From Paenibacillus azoreducens (GTDB lineage: Bacteria > Bacillota > Bacilli > Paenibacillales > Paenibacillaceae), in contig NZ_AP025343.1 in the NCBI RefSeq assembly GCF_021654775.1, positions 4,741,501 to 4,805,500 of the forward strand: a stretch of 64,000 bases of DNA, given 5' to 3'. Under the pieces are notes generated by a model. The model ran no database searches and had not been told where the DNA came from. It saw only the letters and a program-made list of their open reading frames with translations. Below, piece after piece: positions 35,082 to 44,370 of this stretch. The first letter of the stretch is position 1, and every line of letters begins with the position of its first letter. The position numbers and the translations under genes are program-made.

Positions 35082-35280
35082 TATCGGCGAAAAATGCAGA
35101 AAGGAGTTGCGCGGTGCATGATTACTAACGTTTTTATATCCGATTCAAAGGGATATGATCTTCATAACATGCACAGAAGGCCACCGAAGTAATCTACCCA
35201 GAAATAATATGGCATTTCTCACCGACAATTGATGAAGCCGTTACTTATGATACGGTTCACCGTAACATTTGCAGGGCGAA
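35082..35280. repeat. Intergenic repeat cluster, copy A
   Basis: Three elements shared with 45966-46200: TATCGGCGAAAAATGC at 35082, the 23-mer beginning CACAGAAGGCC at 35172-35194, and the palindromic TTATGATACGGTTCACCGTA at 35241-35280. The rest of 34834-35374 shows no gene; a partial terminator-like stem is seen at 35281-35310. Confidence 0.75.
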
Positions 35281-35374
35281 ATGAAGAACGCCCTGATTGA
35301 GCGTCCTTCATTGTCAGGACAGAGGTTTGAAGCGGTATCGCTAACGGCCAAGGCCAACCACCCGGTCGTCTAGT

Positions 35375-37081
35375 CTAATATTTCTTCATCGCTTCGATTG
35401 CATACTTCAACTCGACGTCTTGCCCGTCTATCACGCTTGCTTTGAACGTATCTTCATTTAGGGGGATTTTGATATCGGGAACCGCGCCCCCCACTCCGGT
35501 TTGGTCGGCGTCTCCCTGGACCGTTTTGTCCTGATTGAGCGACCTTCCATCTGGGAATTGGATGACGTAGCCTTCCGGCATCTTGATCTCGATCGGGCTG
35601 CTCATGACTCCGAACGAGCCGGCTGTTGAGGTGAACCCTACGATCTTGACATTGGGCACACCTTTTAGAACAAGGGGCATTCCTTCTCCCGAGCTGCCGG
35701 TTCTGCTGTTGATCAAGATGGCCACATTGCCGTCGAAGTAAGGCTTTGCAGGTTTGACCTTGACGACTTCATTCCGGTTCAGTTCAAACTTTCCCGTGTA
35801 TCTGTTGTAATAACTGACATATTCGTAGTGTTTCATCTCCTTGACGAAGAAACCGGCCAGATTGGCGGCAAGCTGGTCGTCCCCGCCGGGATTGTTTCGC
35901 AGATCGATAATCAAGCCTTTCGCGTGCTTGTCCTGGAACATTTCCAATAGGCTCGCCAGGCTTTTTTCAGGTGAGACGACATTTGAATTGGGGAGAAAAT
36001 GCTTGATTTTCACATATCCATAGCCGCTGCCGAGAATTTCCCCTTCAATGGGGGAAGCATCCAGATCGGCTTGGGTGAGTTTGATTTTCGTCTTCTTCAA
36101 CGTCTCGAATTGATCATCATAAGCCGTCAGCTTCGTTCGGGTAATTTCAGACTCTCCCCAATTGCGAAATTCGACTTGTATTTCCTTGCCGATGGGCGCA
36201 CGTACCATAAATCGTCCCTGATTGAACCTCTTCGCCTCATCCGTAGCCATGTTGTTCTCGCTCCAAGTCGTCTGCTCGAAGGCTTCCTTCCCCGTTTTTC
36301 CGTCCCATGCGACGATTTCCGCACCCAGCTTCATTCCGCTCTTGGCCGCCGGGCTATTCTTCAAAACCAGACTAACAAGAACTTTGCCGTTATCCAATTG
36401 AACGGTGCTTAATCCGAAGCCGCCGCCAACTTCCTTTTTAAATACCCTGTTCCCATCGTACACATGATCGTTAACGATTTTGATATGTCCGTCCCGCAGG
36501 GAGAACAGATATTCTCTTAACGTTTTATAATACAAATCGAAGTTTTTGCCTTGCTCGGCCTGTTTGAATATAGGTTCGTACTTGCTTCGACGCTCGTTCC
36601 AGTCGATTTGCTTCCATTCCCCGAACGGATACTCCCGCGATAATCTCTCGTTCATTGCCACGAAAGCTTTGGAGTAGCTCATTTCGCTAAAATCGCTTAC
36701 CGGGTTGTACCGCAAATTTCCCGCATACGCCAACGCAAACACGATGGGAACAACTCCGCATACGCAGATTACGCTTCTAACGATCCTGATTACTTTCTTC
36801 TTCGGAGCCGTCCATACTCTAGGCTTAAACAATCTCTTAATCGTGCATAAAAACACGAGCAGCGTCAGCGAATCGATGATCAGAGCCGGAAGGGTCGTGT
36901 CCCCGGACAGGAGACTTGCAATGGCTGCAAGCATACCCACACTGGGTAAAAAATCAAACCCTCTATAATATTTCTTAATAGGTACTGCGTAAACCGTCAA
37001 TACGAATAAACTGATGATGCACATAACCAACTCATAAACCGTCAGCCATTTTACCGAATCGATCATGCCGATAACGCTCAT
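35375..37081 (-). CDS. Membrane-anchored S41 family peptidase
   Basis: 568 aa. Four hydrophobic segments lie in residues ~12-125, followed by an outside-facing body. A PDZ-like region (FGLSTVQLDNGKVLVSLVLKNSPAAKSGMKLG, ~220-255) and the S41 core (LIIDLRNNPGGDDQLAAN, then the nucleophile in INSRTGSSGEGM) are typical of C-terminal processing and tail-specific proteases. It probably trims envelope proteins. It is followed (upstream on the minus strand) by a two-component system, which may control it. Confidence 0.85.
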   Translation of the reverse strand: MSVIGMIDSVKWLTVYELVMCIISLFVLTVYAVPIKKYYRGFDFLPSVGMLAAIASLLSGDTTLPALIIDSLTLLVFLCTIKRLFKPRVWTAPKKKVIRIVRSVICVCGVVPIVFALAYAGNLRYNPVSDFSEMSYSKAFVAMNERLSREYPFGEWKQIDWNERRSKYEPIFKQAEQGKNFDLYYKTLREYLFSLRDGHIKIVNDHVYDGNRVFKKEVGGGFGLSTVQLDNGKVLVSLVLKNSPAAKSGMKLGAEIVAWDGKTGKEAFEQTTWSENNMATDEAKRFNQGRFMVRAPIGKEIQVEFRNWGESEITRTKLTAYDDQFETLKKTKIKLTQADLDASPIEGEILGSGYGYVKIKHFLPNSNVVSPEKSLASLLEMFQDKHAKGLIIDLRNNPGGDDQLAANLAGFFVKEMKHYEYVSYYNRYTGKFELNRNEVVKVKPAKPYFDGNVAILINSRTGSSGEGMPLVLKGVPNVKIVGFTSTAGSFGVMSSPIEIKMPEGYVIQFPDGRSLNQDKTVQGDADQTGVGGAVPDIKIPLNEDTFKASVIDGQDVELKYAIEAMKKY

Positions 37082-37170
37082 TTTTCGTCTCCTCCAATTC
37101 CTTTTCTCCTGTAATTGTTGCGATACATTTAGAAGAGTATGGGAGAAATATGAACGGAGCGTGAACTGGT

Positions 37171-38538
37171 TTATGCTTTGACAGGCGGAATGGCGGGCAG
37201 ATGAACGACGACTTTCGTACCTTGTCCGACTTTGCTTTCTATACGAACATCGCCCTGGTGAAGAGCGACAATTTTTTTGACGATAGCGAGTCCAAGGCCA
37301 TTGCCGCCGCTGCGATTCCGGGACCGGTCCGTCTTGTAAAAACGCTCGAAAACGCGGCCCAGTTGTTCTGGTTCAATACCGATCCCGGAATCGCATATCG
37401 TCACGGTATATCCATCCATGCGAGTCCTTATTTGAATATGGATGAGTCCGCCTTCTGGCGTAAACTTGATGCTGTTGCCAAGCAGGTTCATCCATACTTG
37501 ATTGATCTGATCCATATCAGCCGTTATTTCGGCAGCCTGAGGCAGATCCAGATCAATATCCATGTTTTTTTCTGACCATAGAGGTTCGCAGTTTACGACA
37601 ACCTGCCTGATTTGTTCGTCAAGATGAAACGTGGCGTACTCCAGAGGATGGTGATTGGAATCGAGAGACGCGAGCTTGAGTAAATTATCGCTGAGCCTGG
37701 ATAATCGGCCGCTTTCCGCCAAGATGATATCCAGGTACTGAGCGCGCTCGTCTTCGCTAATCGAATTCATGTCCTTCAGCGCTTTCGCAAAACCGGAAAT
37801 GGACGTTAAAGGGGACTGAATCTCGTGCGACACATTCGAGACAAAGTCCTGACGCATCTGCTCCAATTGTTTAAGCCCAACTGCCATCTCGTTAAAGCTC
37901 TGAGCCAAAGTTCCCAGCTCGTCCTTGCGCTTCACTCCCAGTTCCACGTCGAAATCGCCCCTCGCAAGTCGTCTAGTCGCGGCAGTAAGCGTCTTGATCG
38001 GTTTTACAACATAGATGGCGGCTATGAGAATGCAGGCGCTTCCCGTAACCAGAACTAATAAAAGGATGGTAAGCATCAAATGAATGATGGTCGATTCGTT
38101 TCTGGATGAGGGCCGCAAAAATAAAGCTTGACGCTCGCCGCCGATTTGGAAAGGCAGCCCGATGAACGTCTCCTTATCATTGGAGGTTGACCGGTATATC
38201 GTCCCCTCCCTTACTTTACGAATAGATTCCTGCGAAATTGCAAGATCATCCGTTCCGGTGCTGAACTTGAATGATTTCATGGCTTCAGAGCCGCCGTATA
38301 GTTGAACGGAGTAGGAGGTCAGCTTCACCATGCTTTGCATGAACCGATCCAAATTTGCCGGCTCCGTCTGTTCGTAGACGCGAATGATCTCCTCGCCCGC
38401 GGCTATCAAATCATTTTGCCCGATTCGGTCTATTTTTTCCTCGAATAGGGCGAGCCCCGCCAGAACGGAGACAATCAGGCCTATTCCCATGGCAGCCAAA
38501 AACGTTAGCACGACGCGAACGTATAAAGACCTTGTCAT
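37171..38538 (-). CDS. Sensor histidine kinase with HAMP domain
   Basis: 455 aa. Two membrane segments (~8-30 and ~145-170) flank an external domain of ~115 residues. HAMP is at ~170-220, HisKA with SNVSHEIQSPLTSISGF (His ~237), HATPase with NQVWMNLLGNSIKF, CDSGIGIEPE and GGNGLGLAIV. It is paralogous to the kinase at 16369-17418 but has a real sensor domain. Start and RR stop overlap by 4 nt. Confidence 0.93.
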   Translation of the reverse strand: MTRSLYVRVVLTFLAAMGIGLIVSVLAGLALFEEKIDRIGQNDLIAAGEEIIRVYEQTEPANLDRFMQSMVKLTSYSVQLYGGSEAMKSFKFSTGTDDLAISQESIRKVREGTIYRSTSNDKETFIGLPFQIGGERQALFLRPSSRNESTIIHLMLTILLLVLVTGSACILIAAIYVVKPIKTLTAATRRLARGDFDVELGVKRKDELGTLAQSFNEMAVGLKQLEQMRQDFVSNVSHEIQSPLTSISGFAKALKDMNSISEDERAQYLDIILAESGRLSRLSDNLLKLASLDSNHHPLEYATFHLDEQIRQVVVNCEPLWSEKNMDIDLDLPQAAEITADMDQINQVWMNLLGNSIKFTPEGGLIHIQIRTRMDGYTVTICDSGIGIEPEQLGRVFERFYKTDRSRNRSGGNGLGLAIVKKIVALHQGDVRIESKVGQGTKVVVHLPAIPPVKA

Positions 38539-39212
38539 TTCTTCACCTCTAGCCGGTATCCGAGACTGCGGACCGTCTCGATTCGGAAATGCCCGGCATC
38601 CTCGGCGAAACGCTCCCTAATCCGCTTGATATGGACATCGACGGTTCGGTCGTCGCCTTCGTAATCCATCCCCCATATTTGCATGATCAGCTGTTCTCTG
38701 GTTAATATTTGTCCAGGGTGACAGGCCAGTTTGAATAGAAGCTCAAACTCCTTTAACGGTAATAGAAGCTCTTCGCCTTCGCGGATCACTTTGTGGGCCC
38801 TCCGGTCCAACACGATTCCACCTAATTGAACGATCTGGGAGGAAACGATTCGATAACGCTTCAGCAGCGCTTTCACTCTCATCACAAGCTCCAAGGGATC
38901 GAAAGGCTTGGTCACATAATCATCCGTGCCGAGCTGAAAGCCTTTCACCTTTTGCCCCGATTCTCCTTTGGCTGTTACCATAAGCAGCGGAATTTCCGGA
39001 TATAGGCGACGGATCTCCCTGCACAACTCCCATCCGTCCATATGCGGCATCATAATATCGAGAATAACGATATCGACAGTCGAATTCTCCATGATGGAGA
39101 GCGCCTCGATACCGTCTGCCGCTTCGACAGTATCGAACCCTTCGTTCCGCAAATACAAGGTTATGAGCTTGCGAATATGGGCATCGTCGTCTGCGACAAG
39201 AATTTTGGTCAT
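38535..39212 (-). CDS. OmpR/PhoB-family response regulator
   Basis: 225 aa from ATG 39212 (an in-frame ATG at 39242 is less likely). Receiver: DDD at 8-10, Asp in VILDIMMP, and canonical DDYVTKPFDP. C-terminal winged helix ends TVRSLGYRLEVKK. It is about as similar to the first RR as the two kinases are to each other, and unlike that one it keeps KPF. It probably governs the S41 peptidase downstream. Confidence 0.93.
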   Translation of the reverse strand: MTKILVADDDAHIRKLITLYLRNEGFDTVEAADGIEALSIMENSTVDIVILDIMMPHMDGWELCREIRRLYPEIPLLMVTAKGESGQKVKGFQLGTDDYVTKPFDPLELVMRVKALLKRYRIVSSQIVQLGGIVLDRRAHKVIREGEELLLPLKEFELLFKLACHPGQILTREQLIMQIWGMDYEGDDRTVDVHIKRIRERFAEDAGHFRIETVRSLGYRLEVKK

Positions 39213-39347
39213 TCTTCTGTTGGCCCCCCTTAGAAAATTCACCTAAACTTATTAGCCCGAAGGATTTATCTCTGAGCCTTGGCATCATCATCAGCCGCAA
39301 GCTCATCTCGAAACAATTCCATAGGTGACACTTGTAATTTTTCGCCG

Positions 39348-39387
39348 TCACTTATGGTATGGTTCACCGTATTATCTACAGAGCGAA
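39348..39387. repeat. Palindromic intergenic repeat, copy C
   Basis: TCACTTATGGTATGGTTCACCGTATT...GAGCGAA is a degenerate copy of the element at 35241, 45966, 46024 and 49252. It lies between the response regulator and MBL genes. Confidence 0.7.
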
Positions 39388-39474
39388 TTTTGGTGCAGAT
39401 GATTCCGCAGTATGACTTCATTACTGGAATGGCTCTTTTCTATATTTATTTTACCAACAGTGCTGCGTGCTGTC

Positions 39475-40419
39475 TCATCTGTTGTTTTGAACAAGCATAC
39501 TGTTAAAGAGCCAGCGAAAGTTCCATCTGAAATACTGGGGCAGATGCCAATCCTCATAGCCTTTTAATACTCCTTGTTCCAACCAGTAAGACTCTGATTC
39601 CCCGCTTGTTACAGCTCTAGAAACATAAGCGATCGTTTTCTCCAAAAAGCGTATAACATCCGTGATTCGATCTGAATTAGACACATCTCCGTGTCCCGGG
39701 ATGACAGTATCGACCTTGAAGTCTTTTTGAATGCGTTTAAGAATGCGTATCCAAGCGTATGGATTACCGTATGGCATGACCGGAATGGTCTTCGTCGTTA
39801 TTAAATCGCCTGCGATTAAAGTTTGCTCTTCTGGAACGTACACAACAGCATCACTTAAAGAATGACCGCCTCCGTAAGATAAAACTTCGATAGTTCGCTT
39901 TGTTCCTTGAATAACGAGTTTATCTTCAAAAGTTATCGTGGGTATCACCCTGCAAAGGGAAGGGATGGCATCATACAGGGCTCGCTGTACGGAAAGATCA
40001 TAGTCGATTTCGGTTAGCATGTGGGGATCTTTTTGCTGTGAACGTACATGATTTAGGCTAGATATTAACTTTTGAATGTTTTGTTGTATGAGATCAATAT
40101 TCACTTCGCCCATATCAGATAGCAAATCTCTTGTCCAAACGGTAGATATAAATTCGCTTTTCATAAATTCCTGATTGCCGTTGACATGATCTCCATGAAA
40201 ATGTGTATTCACTACATATTTAACCGGTTTATTGGTTAATTGTTCAGCAGTATGACGTAACAAAGCACCCGAATGCGGTAGGTTGGTTGTGTCCACTACA
40301 ACGGTTAAATCCCCAAGATCAATAATTGCTGCATTCCCCAGAGAACCGCTGCCTGGAACCGAAATAGCTCCCCAGATACCTTCCGATGCTTGTTGAATCG
40401 TGAAATATTCGTTGTTCAT
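39475..40419 (-). CDS. MBL-fold metallo-hydrolase
   Basis: 314 aa. The di-metal motif HFHGDH (~residues 93-98), GGGHSLSDAVV and IAGDLI, and the late His in IPGHGDVS are all present. It resembles class B beta-lactamase-like lactonases and hydrolases of unknown substrate. It is transcribed divergently from a MerR gene and its promoter has the 19-bp spacer of MerR-regulated genes. Moderately AT-rich. Confidence 0.85.
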   Translation of the reverse strand: MNNEYFTIQQASEGIWGAISVPGSGSLGNAAIIDLGDLTVVVDTTNLPHSGALLRHTAEQLTNKPVKYVVNTHFHGDHVNGNQEFMKSEFISTVWTRDLLSDMGEVNIDLIQQNIQKLISSLNHVRSQQKDPHMLTEIDYDLSVQRALYDAIPSLCRVIPTITFEDKLVIQGTKRTIEVLSYGGGHSLSDAVVYVPEEQTLIAGDLITTKTIPVMPYGNPYAWIRILKRIQKDFKVDTVIPGHGDVSNSDRITDVIRFLEKTIAYVSRAVTSGESESYWLEQGVLKGYEDWHLPQYFRWNFRWLFNSMLVQNNR

Positions 40420-40459
40420 TGTTATCCCCCTTTAGTGTTCGTTGTTTCCTGTATTGCCA

Positions 40460-40490
40460 TTAGTAACTTCAACTTACAAGTTAGAGTCAA
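40460..40490 (-). promoter_or_regulatory. MerR-type promoter of the MBL hydrolase gene
   Basis: On the minus strand TTGACT (40485-40490) and TACTAA (40460-40465) are spaced 19 bp. The spacer has a near-perfect AACTT-GT-AAGTT palindrome. The overlong spacer plus central dyad is the hallmark of MerR activation. Confidence 0.75.
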
Positions 40491-40539
40491 CTAGAAGTCA
40501 AGAGGTTTTTTAGGGCGAAGTTAGGGGCGATTGTAAATA

Positions 40540-40570
40540 TTGACTTAGAGTTAACTGCAAGCTGTATAAT
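40540..40570 (+). promoter_or_regulatory. MerR-type promoter of the merR gene
   Basis: TTGACT (40540-40545) and TATAAT (40565-40570) are spaced 19 bp. The spacer has the dyad CTTAGAGTTAACTGCAAG, close to operators of the AdhR/NmlR-like MerR subgroup. It suggests autoactivation. Confidence 0.8.
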
Positions 40571-40609
40571 AGTTTTCAATATCAGCATAAAAAAGGGGGC
40601 AGAAATCGG

Positions 40610-41023
40610 ATGCTTACGATAAGTCAAGTGTCAGAAAAAACGGGATTAACTCCTTATACGATTCGTTATTATGAAAAAATTGGGGTGCTACATGAACCCA
40701 AGCGTAGAAATGGAGGGGCACGTGTCTACAAAGAAAGCGAGGTTTCCTACATTCAATGTCTAAATAAGCTTAAAAAATTGGGCTTATCGCTTGAGGAGAT
40801 TACGGAATTTACTCGTGAGGGCTGTGTAATGGATAAAATTCAACAAGGGGAGAATCTTTCTAATTATACTCCTACATTAACAAAACGGATTGAAATCCTT
40901 GAGAAGCATCTGATGGGACTGGAAGCCAAGCGGCAAGAAATTGATTACATTATTTCTCTCGCCGAAGAGAAACTTGCCCTATACCAAGAACTTACGAAAG
41001 AAGACATAGTAAATACTAGATAA
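40610..41023 (+). CDS. MerR family regulator
   Basis: 137 aa. The winged HTH (MLTISQVSEKTGLTPYTIRYYEKIGVL, then RVYKESEVSYIQCLNKLKKLGLSLEEI) is followed by a short coiled-coil dimer helix. It has only two cysteines (one in EGCVMD), so it is not a typical metal sensor; reactive aldehyde or thiol sensing is more likely by analogy. It acts on two promoters in the divergent gap. Confidence 0.9.
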   Translation: MLTISQVSEKTGLTPYTIRYYEKIGVLHEPKRRNGGARVYKESEVSYIQCLNKLKKLGLSLEEITEFTREGCVMDKIQQGENLSNYTPTLTKRIEILEKHLMGLEAKRQEIDYIISLAEEKLALYQELTKEDIVNTR

Positions 41024-41052
41024 TAGCGGCGTGATCCTACACGAACACTGTG

Positions 41053-41081
41053 GGGTGCCTGATGTGGAAAATCAGACACCC
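41053..41081 (+). terminator. Probable terminator of the merR gene
   Basis: GGGTGCCTGAT and ATCAGACACCC form a stem with one mismatch around a 7-nt loop, 30 nt after the merR stop. The T-run after it is weak. The remainder of 41082-41267 shows nothing. Confidence 0.55.
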
Positions 41082-41267
41082 TATGTCAGTTTTGCGCATG
41101 GGACTGGGCTAGACAGATTCAAACCTATAAAGGAATTCCAGAATCGAATCGGGTTGACTCGATGCGATTCGAGTCGCCTCGCACTTATCCTTTCAGCGGC
41201 CTCACACTTCTGTCGCGATCGTCAATTTCTCCATAATACGATGTGTCATCGTTTTATATAAAATGAA

Positions 41268-41984
41268 CTAAAGTTTCGAAGAAGCTACTTCTGCTCTTAA
41301 TTTTGCAAGGTTCTCCCTATGAAATCCCTTCACAATTAACCAGACTGCCAAGCTCATCTCGTAAACACCCACAGGCAGCGCCATCAATCCTTTTACCGCC
41401 GAATAGGGTCCGATGATCCCAAACATTTGCAGCAAACCAGCTATAAAAACCATAACCGCCGTAATCATTCCGAATATCGCCAACGGTTTAGGCACGTATC
41501 CTGTTCGATAAAGCAAATAACTATATAGACTCGTATTTATGCCTAACATGAAATTTGGACCCAACATAGCCGCCCAGCGGTAAATCGCCTGCAGCAGCAG
41601 CCCTATAGGCGCAAAACCGGTTTTACTTGCTAAGTCAGCTGTATCATAATACGAACTAATTTGTAACAAACCCAATATACTTACGAGACCCATCGCAATA
41701 AAAACAGCTTCCATAAATCGAAAACACAGATACCCTAATGCAAGATGCTCATTCCAATGCCGAACGTAGGGAAACAGCATGACTGCTGTACCAACAGCCG
41801 TCACAACAAGCAAGAGGTCATTTAATACACCGATTAAGACCTTCGTTTCCGATCCATTTGCCACGGCCATCTGCCATTGTTCTGACAAAACCGGCCCATA
41901 CAAAACAACCGCTATGATTGACGTCACTGCAGCAAGGATATAAAAAATCCCCAGTATCCTTGCATTCCTTCGGTCTCGCTTCAT
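41268..41984 (-). CDS. DUF4386 integral membrane protein
   Basis: 238 aa with six to seven membrane segments. RNARILGIFYILAAVTSIIAVVLYGPVLS, then LPLLLVVTAVGTAVMLFPYVRHWNEHLALGY-like segments and GFAPIGLLLQAIYRWA match DUF4386, uncharacterised. It is transcribed divergently from the AraC gene, which may regulate it. Confidence 0.8.
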   Translation of the reverse strand: MKRDRRNARILGIFYILAAVTSIIAVVLYGPVLSEQWQMAVANGSETKVLIGVLNDLLLVVTAVGTAVMLFPYVRHWNEHLALGYLCFRFMEAVFIAMGLVSILGLLQISSYYDTADLASKTGFAPIGLLLQAIYRWAAMLGPNFMLGINTSLYSYLLYRTGYVPKPLAIFGMITAVMVFIAGLLQMFGIIGPYSAVKGLMALPVGVYEMSLAVWLIVKGFHRENLAKLRAEVASSKL

Positions 41985-42078
41985 TTTTCTCCTCCTAAGA
42001 CAATAAATTTATTTGCTGATGGACGTATGGTATACTCAGAATAAAATGACCTGCAATCACTTGATATCAGGAGGTATC

Positions 42079-42948
42079 ATGGACCATAACAAAGTCATCG
42101 AGCGTGCTTTGATCCATATCGAGGACCATTTGCAACAGTCCTTAACCGTAGAATCCGTTGCCAATACCTTCAACATGTCTAAATACTATTTTCATCGACT
42201 GTTTTCTGCTATGATGGGCTGTTCGTTAAACCAATACATCCTATCCAGAAGATTGAATGCATCTTTAACCTTTATTCAAAACCAAAACAGTTCTCTAACC
42301 GATATTGCTTATCAGCTGGGCTTCGGTACGCAAGCCTCCTTCACTCGTGCTTTCAAACGACAATACGGTGTAGCTCCAAGTTCTTTAAAAACAGGAATTA
42401 CAACCATCTCTCCGGTTCCCATACCTACTGTAGTGAAAAGACCCATAAAAAACATCAACGGCGATATCGTCACAGCTTTCACCCTGACCGAATTCAAGGA
42501 GACCCGTATCAGCGGGATCGCCTTTGAAGTGGATTTAGCCCATGATGATTACAAGGAGAAGATTCGCGCACATTCAGAAAAGCTGTTGAGTCACATTGAT
42601 GAAACCATAAATGATCCCTGTTATGTCATTTATTCAAACTGTCAACCCGATTCAACTCGGTTTAAGGTTCTGTTCGGGATCCCAAGCAGCATTGAAATTG
42701 ATAAGCCTTATTATTTCACGGTTGATGTGCCGCAGATTTTTTGTGCAATGTTCAACTATTGCGGTGAACTACTTGACATTGGGGATGTACTGAAAAGCGA
42801 CTATGCCAGATTTTTAAAGATCTCCAGGCAGGAAACGGCAGAAACCGATATTGAGCTCATTCAAGCTTTCGATGATGTCCACCATCTTGATTCGACCTAC
42901 CATATCTATGCACCTATCAAAAAACTCCCTGCCGATTCTGATTTGTAA
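42079..42948 (+). CDS. AraC family regulator with GyrI-like effector domain
   Basis: 289 aa from ATG 42079 (AGGAGG 5 nt upstream; the in-frame ATG at 42013 lacks one). The N-terminal AraC double HTH is ~1-105 (LTVESVANTFNMSKYYFHRLF, LTDIAYQLGFGTQASFTRAFKRQYG). The C-terminal GyrI-like half (~140-289) resembles the multidrug-binding domain of Rob or SbmC. It probably responds to a hydrophobic ligand and acts on the divergent DUF4386 gene. Confidence 0.87.
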   Translation: MDHNKVIERALIHIEDHLQQSLTVESVANTFNMSKYYFHRLFSAMMGCSLNQYILSRRLNASLTFIQNQNSSLTDIAYQLGFGTQASFTRAFKRQYGVAPSSLKTGITTISPVPIPTVVKRPIKNINGDIVTAFTLTEFKETRISGIAFEVDLAHDDYKEKIRAHSEKLLSHIDETINDPCYVIYSNCQPDSTRFKVLFGIPSSIEIDKPYYFTVDVPQIFCAMFNYCGELLDIGDVLKSDYARFLKISRQETAETDIELIQAFDDVHHLDSTYHIYAPIKKLPADSDL

Positions 42949-43071
42949 TACGCGCCCGCCTGTCATTTTGTCTGCTCCTTTCTTTTCTCGATGTTGATCA
43001 TTCTTTTTCTGCAAAAAGAATAACATAACTGGTTTCGCTCGACTTTCCATATCTTGCTGTAATTAAGAACG

Positions 43072-43097
43072 AAAAAATGCACCTCTCTCGAGATGCA
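43072..43097 (-). terminator. Rho-independent terminator of the TetR gene
   Basis: On the minus strand TGCATCTC and GAGGTGCA pair (one G-U) around loop GAGA, followed by six Ts. It lies about 130 nt past the TetR stop. A separate ATTCTTTTT-CTGC-AAAAAGAAT hairpin at 43000-43021 lies past the AraC gene. Confidence 0.75.
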
Positions 43098-43227
43098 TCC
43101 TGGTCATTTTTAGGGCCATCCTTTGCGAGACAGCCCTTCCTTTGATCTCACTCTATCCACCTACCGGGTAACGCCACGATAGTAAATCTTCCTTTTGGCG
43201 CCGTTCGGGCATAACCCCAGCGCCGCC

Positions 43228-43890
43228 TTAGTTGCCTTGTTCATTTGCCATCACCCTCTTCTCTATTCCATCAAGCAATAAATCGATGCCGGAATAAAAC
43301 AGCTCATCCGATCCAATCAGCTTAAACAAATCCGCTTCGTGCATACGTTGCAGCAGTTCAAATTGAGACAGATCCAAACTGCTTTCCTCGCTATTCTCCT
43401 CGATTAACGTCACTGCTAACATGCGTTGCTCATACTCATCAATCACGTAATTAATTACAAAGTTAAACAAGTGGGAGGTGTAGGAAAATTTTTGTTCATC
43501 TGTCAAAGGAGCCGGTTCTATCATCTTCAATAGAGACTCGAACAATTGCAGATAATCTGCCTCAGGCCTTGTCTTCATCAGAATTTGAGCAGAGCATGGG
43601 AATTGCTGGAGCTTGCTCCGAATAACAGTAGCGCTTAATTGCAACCTTTCCCTCCAGTTTCCGTTCTTTGGAAGATCATTTATGATCTCCCTGGAAACCA
43701 AATTGGCCAACGTCTGAAACAGCGATTGTTTGTTCTTAAAATACCAATAGATCGTCGGAGCCTGAACATTTAACTCCTTGGCAAGGTTTCTCATTGTGAA
43801 ATTCCCAATTCCTTGATTTTCGAGAAGCTTCCATGAGGCAGTAGTAATTTTCTCTTCACTTATGTGAGGTCTGCGATTGGGTGTATTCAT
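43228..43890 (-). CDS. TetR family regulator, TetR-C type
   Basis: 220 aa. The HTH (KITTASWKLLENQGIGNFTMRNLAKELNVQAPTIYWYFKNKQSL) is typical of the tetracycline-repressor branch, and the C-terminal half fits the TetR-C ligand domain. It lies on the same strand just past the remains of an MFS exporter, its probable former target. GAGATG precedes the ATG. Confidence 0.88.
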   Translation of the reverse strand: MNTPNRRPHISEEKITTASWKLLENQGIGNFTMRNLAKELNVQAPTIYWYFKNKQSLFQTLANLVSREIINDLPKNGNWRERLQLSATVIRSKLQQFPCSAQILMKTRPEADYLQLFESLLKMIEPAPLTDEQKFSYTSHLFNFVINYVIDEYEQRMLAVTLIEENSEESSLDLSQFELLQRMHEADLFKLIGSDELFYSGIDLLLDGIEKRVMANEQGN

Positions 43891-43934
43891 CTTTCCATCT
43901 CCAATTCCAAATTACTTACACGATCTATTATATC

Positions 43935-44354
43935 CTATTTGGTTTGGAGCTTGGTTAGGAATAAGCTCAGTATCAAAGCAACTACAGACAACCCTAATGG
44001 AATAGAGAAAGTATGCCCAAATGCGCGACTCATAGCTTCATAATCCGGAGGCACAGAAATGCCCCTCGTCTGATTGGACAAATAGGCTGTCAGAATGGTA
44101 ATCGAGAACGAAGTGAAAATTTGCTGTGCCGACGTGGTAATAGGGGTAATTCTGCTAACGAATTCTCTTGGAGCGGCTTGTCGCGCTTATCTGGCGGTGC
44201 GACAAGGAAACTCATCGCGATTCCAATCGGTCCGACCATTCCATTTATAAAACTGATCCCTCAGCTCTCGGCCATACTCATCACCTTTCTTTTTCCGGCC
44301 TTGGGCCCGCCCGAAATCCTGCCTGATGGCGCACAAAATGAATTGAATGAATAG
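43935..44354 (-). pseudogene. Decayed MFS exporter
   Basis: The C-terminal fragment VSRITPITTSAQQIFTSFSITILTAYLSNQT...GHTFSIPLGLSVVALILSLFLTKLQTK ends at the natural stop 43935 and matches the last helices of DHA2 exporters. A shifted piece further upstream reads GMVGPIGIAMSFLVAPPDKRDK, with a stop before it. Nearly all of the ~470-residue protein is gone. It neighbours the TetR gene. Confidence 0.75.
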
Positions 44355-44370
44355 ATATCTTTGACTTAAG

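Noticed and set aside
43098..43227. Remnant protein WGYARTAPKGRFTIVALPGRW
   Set aside because: A short reading on the minus strand, but too short and without a family I can name.
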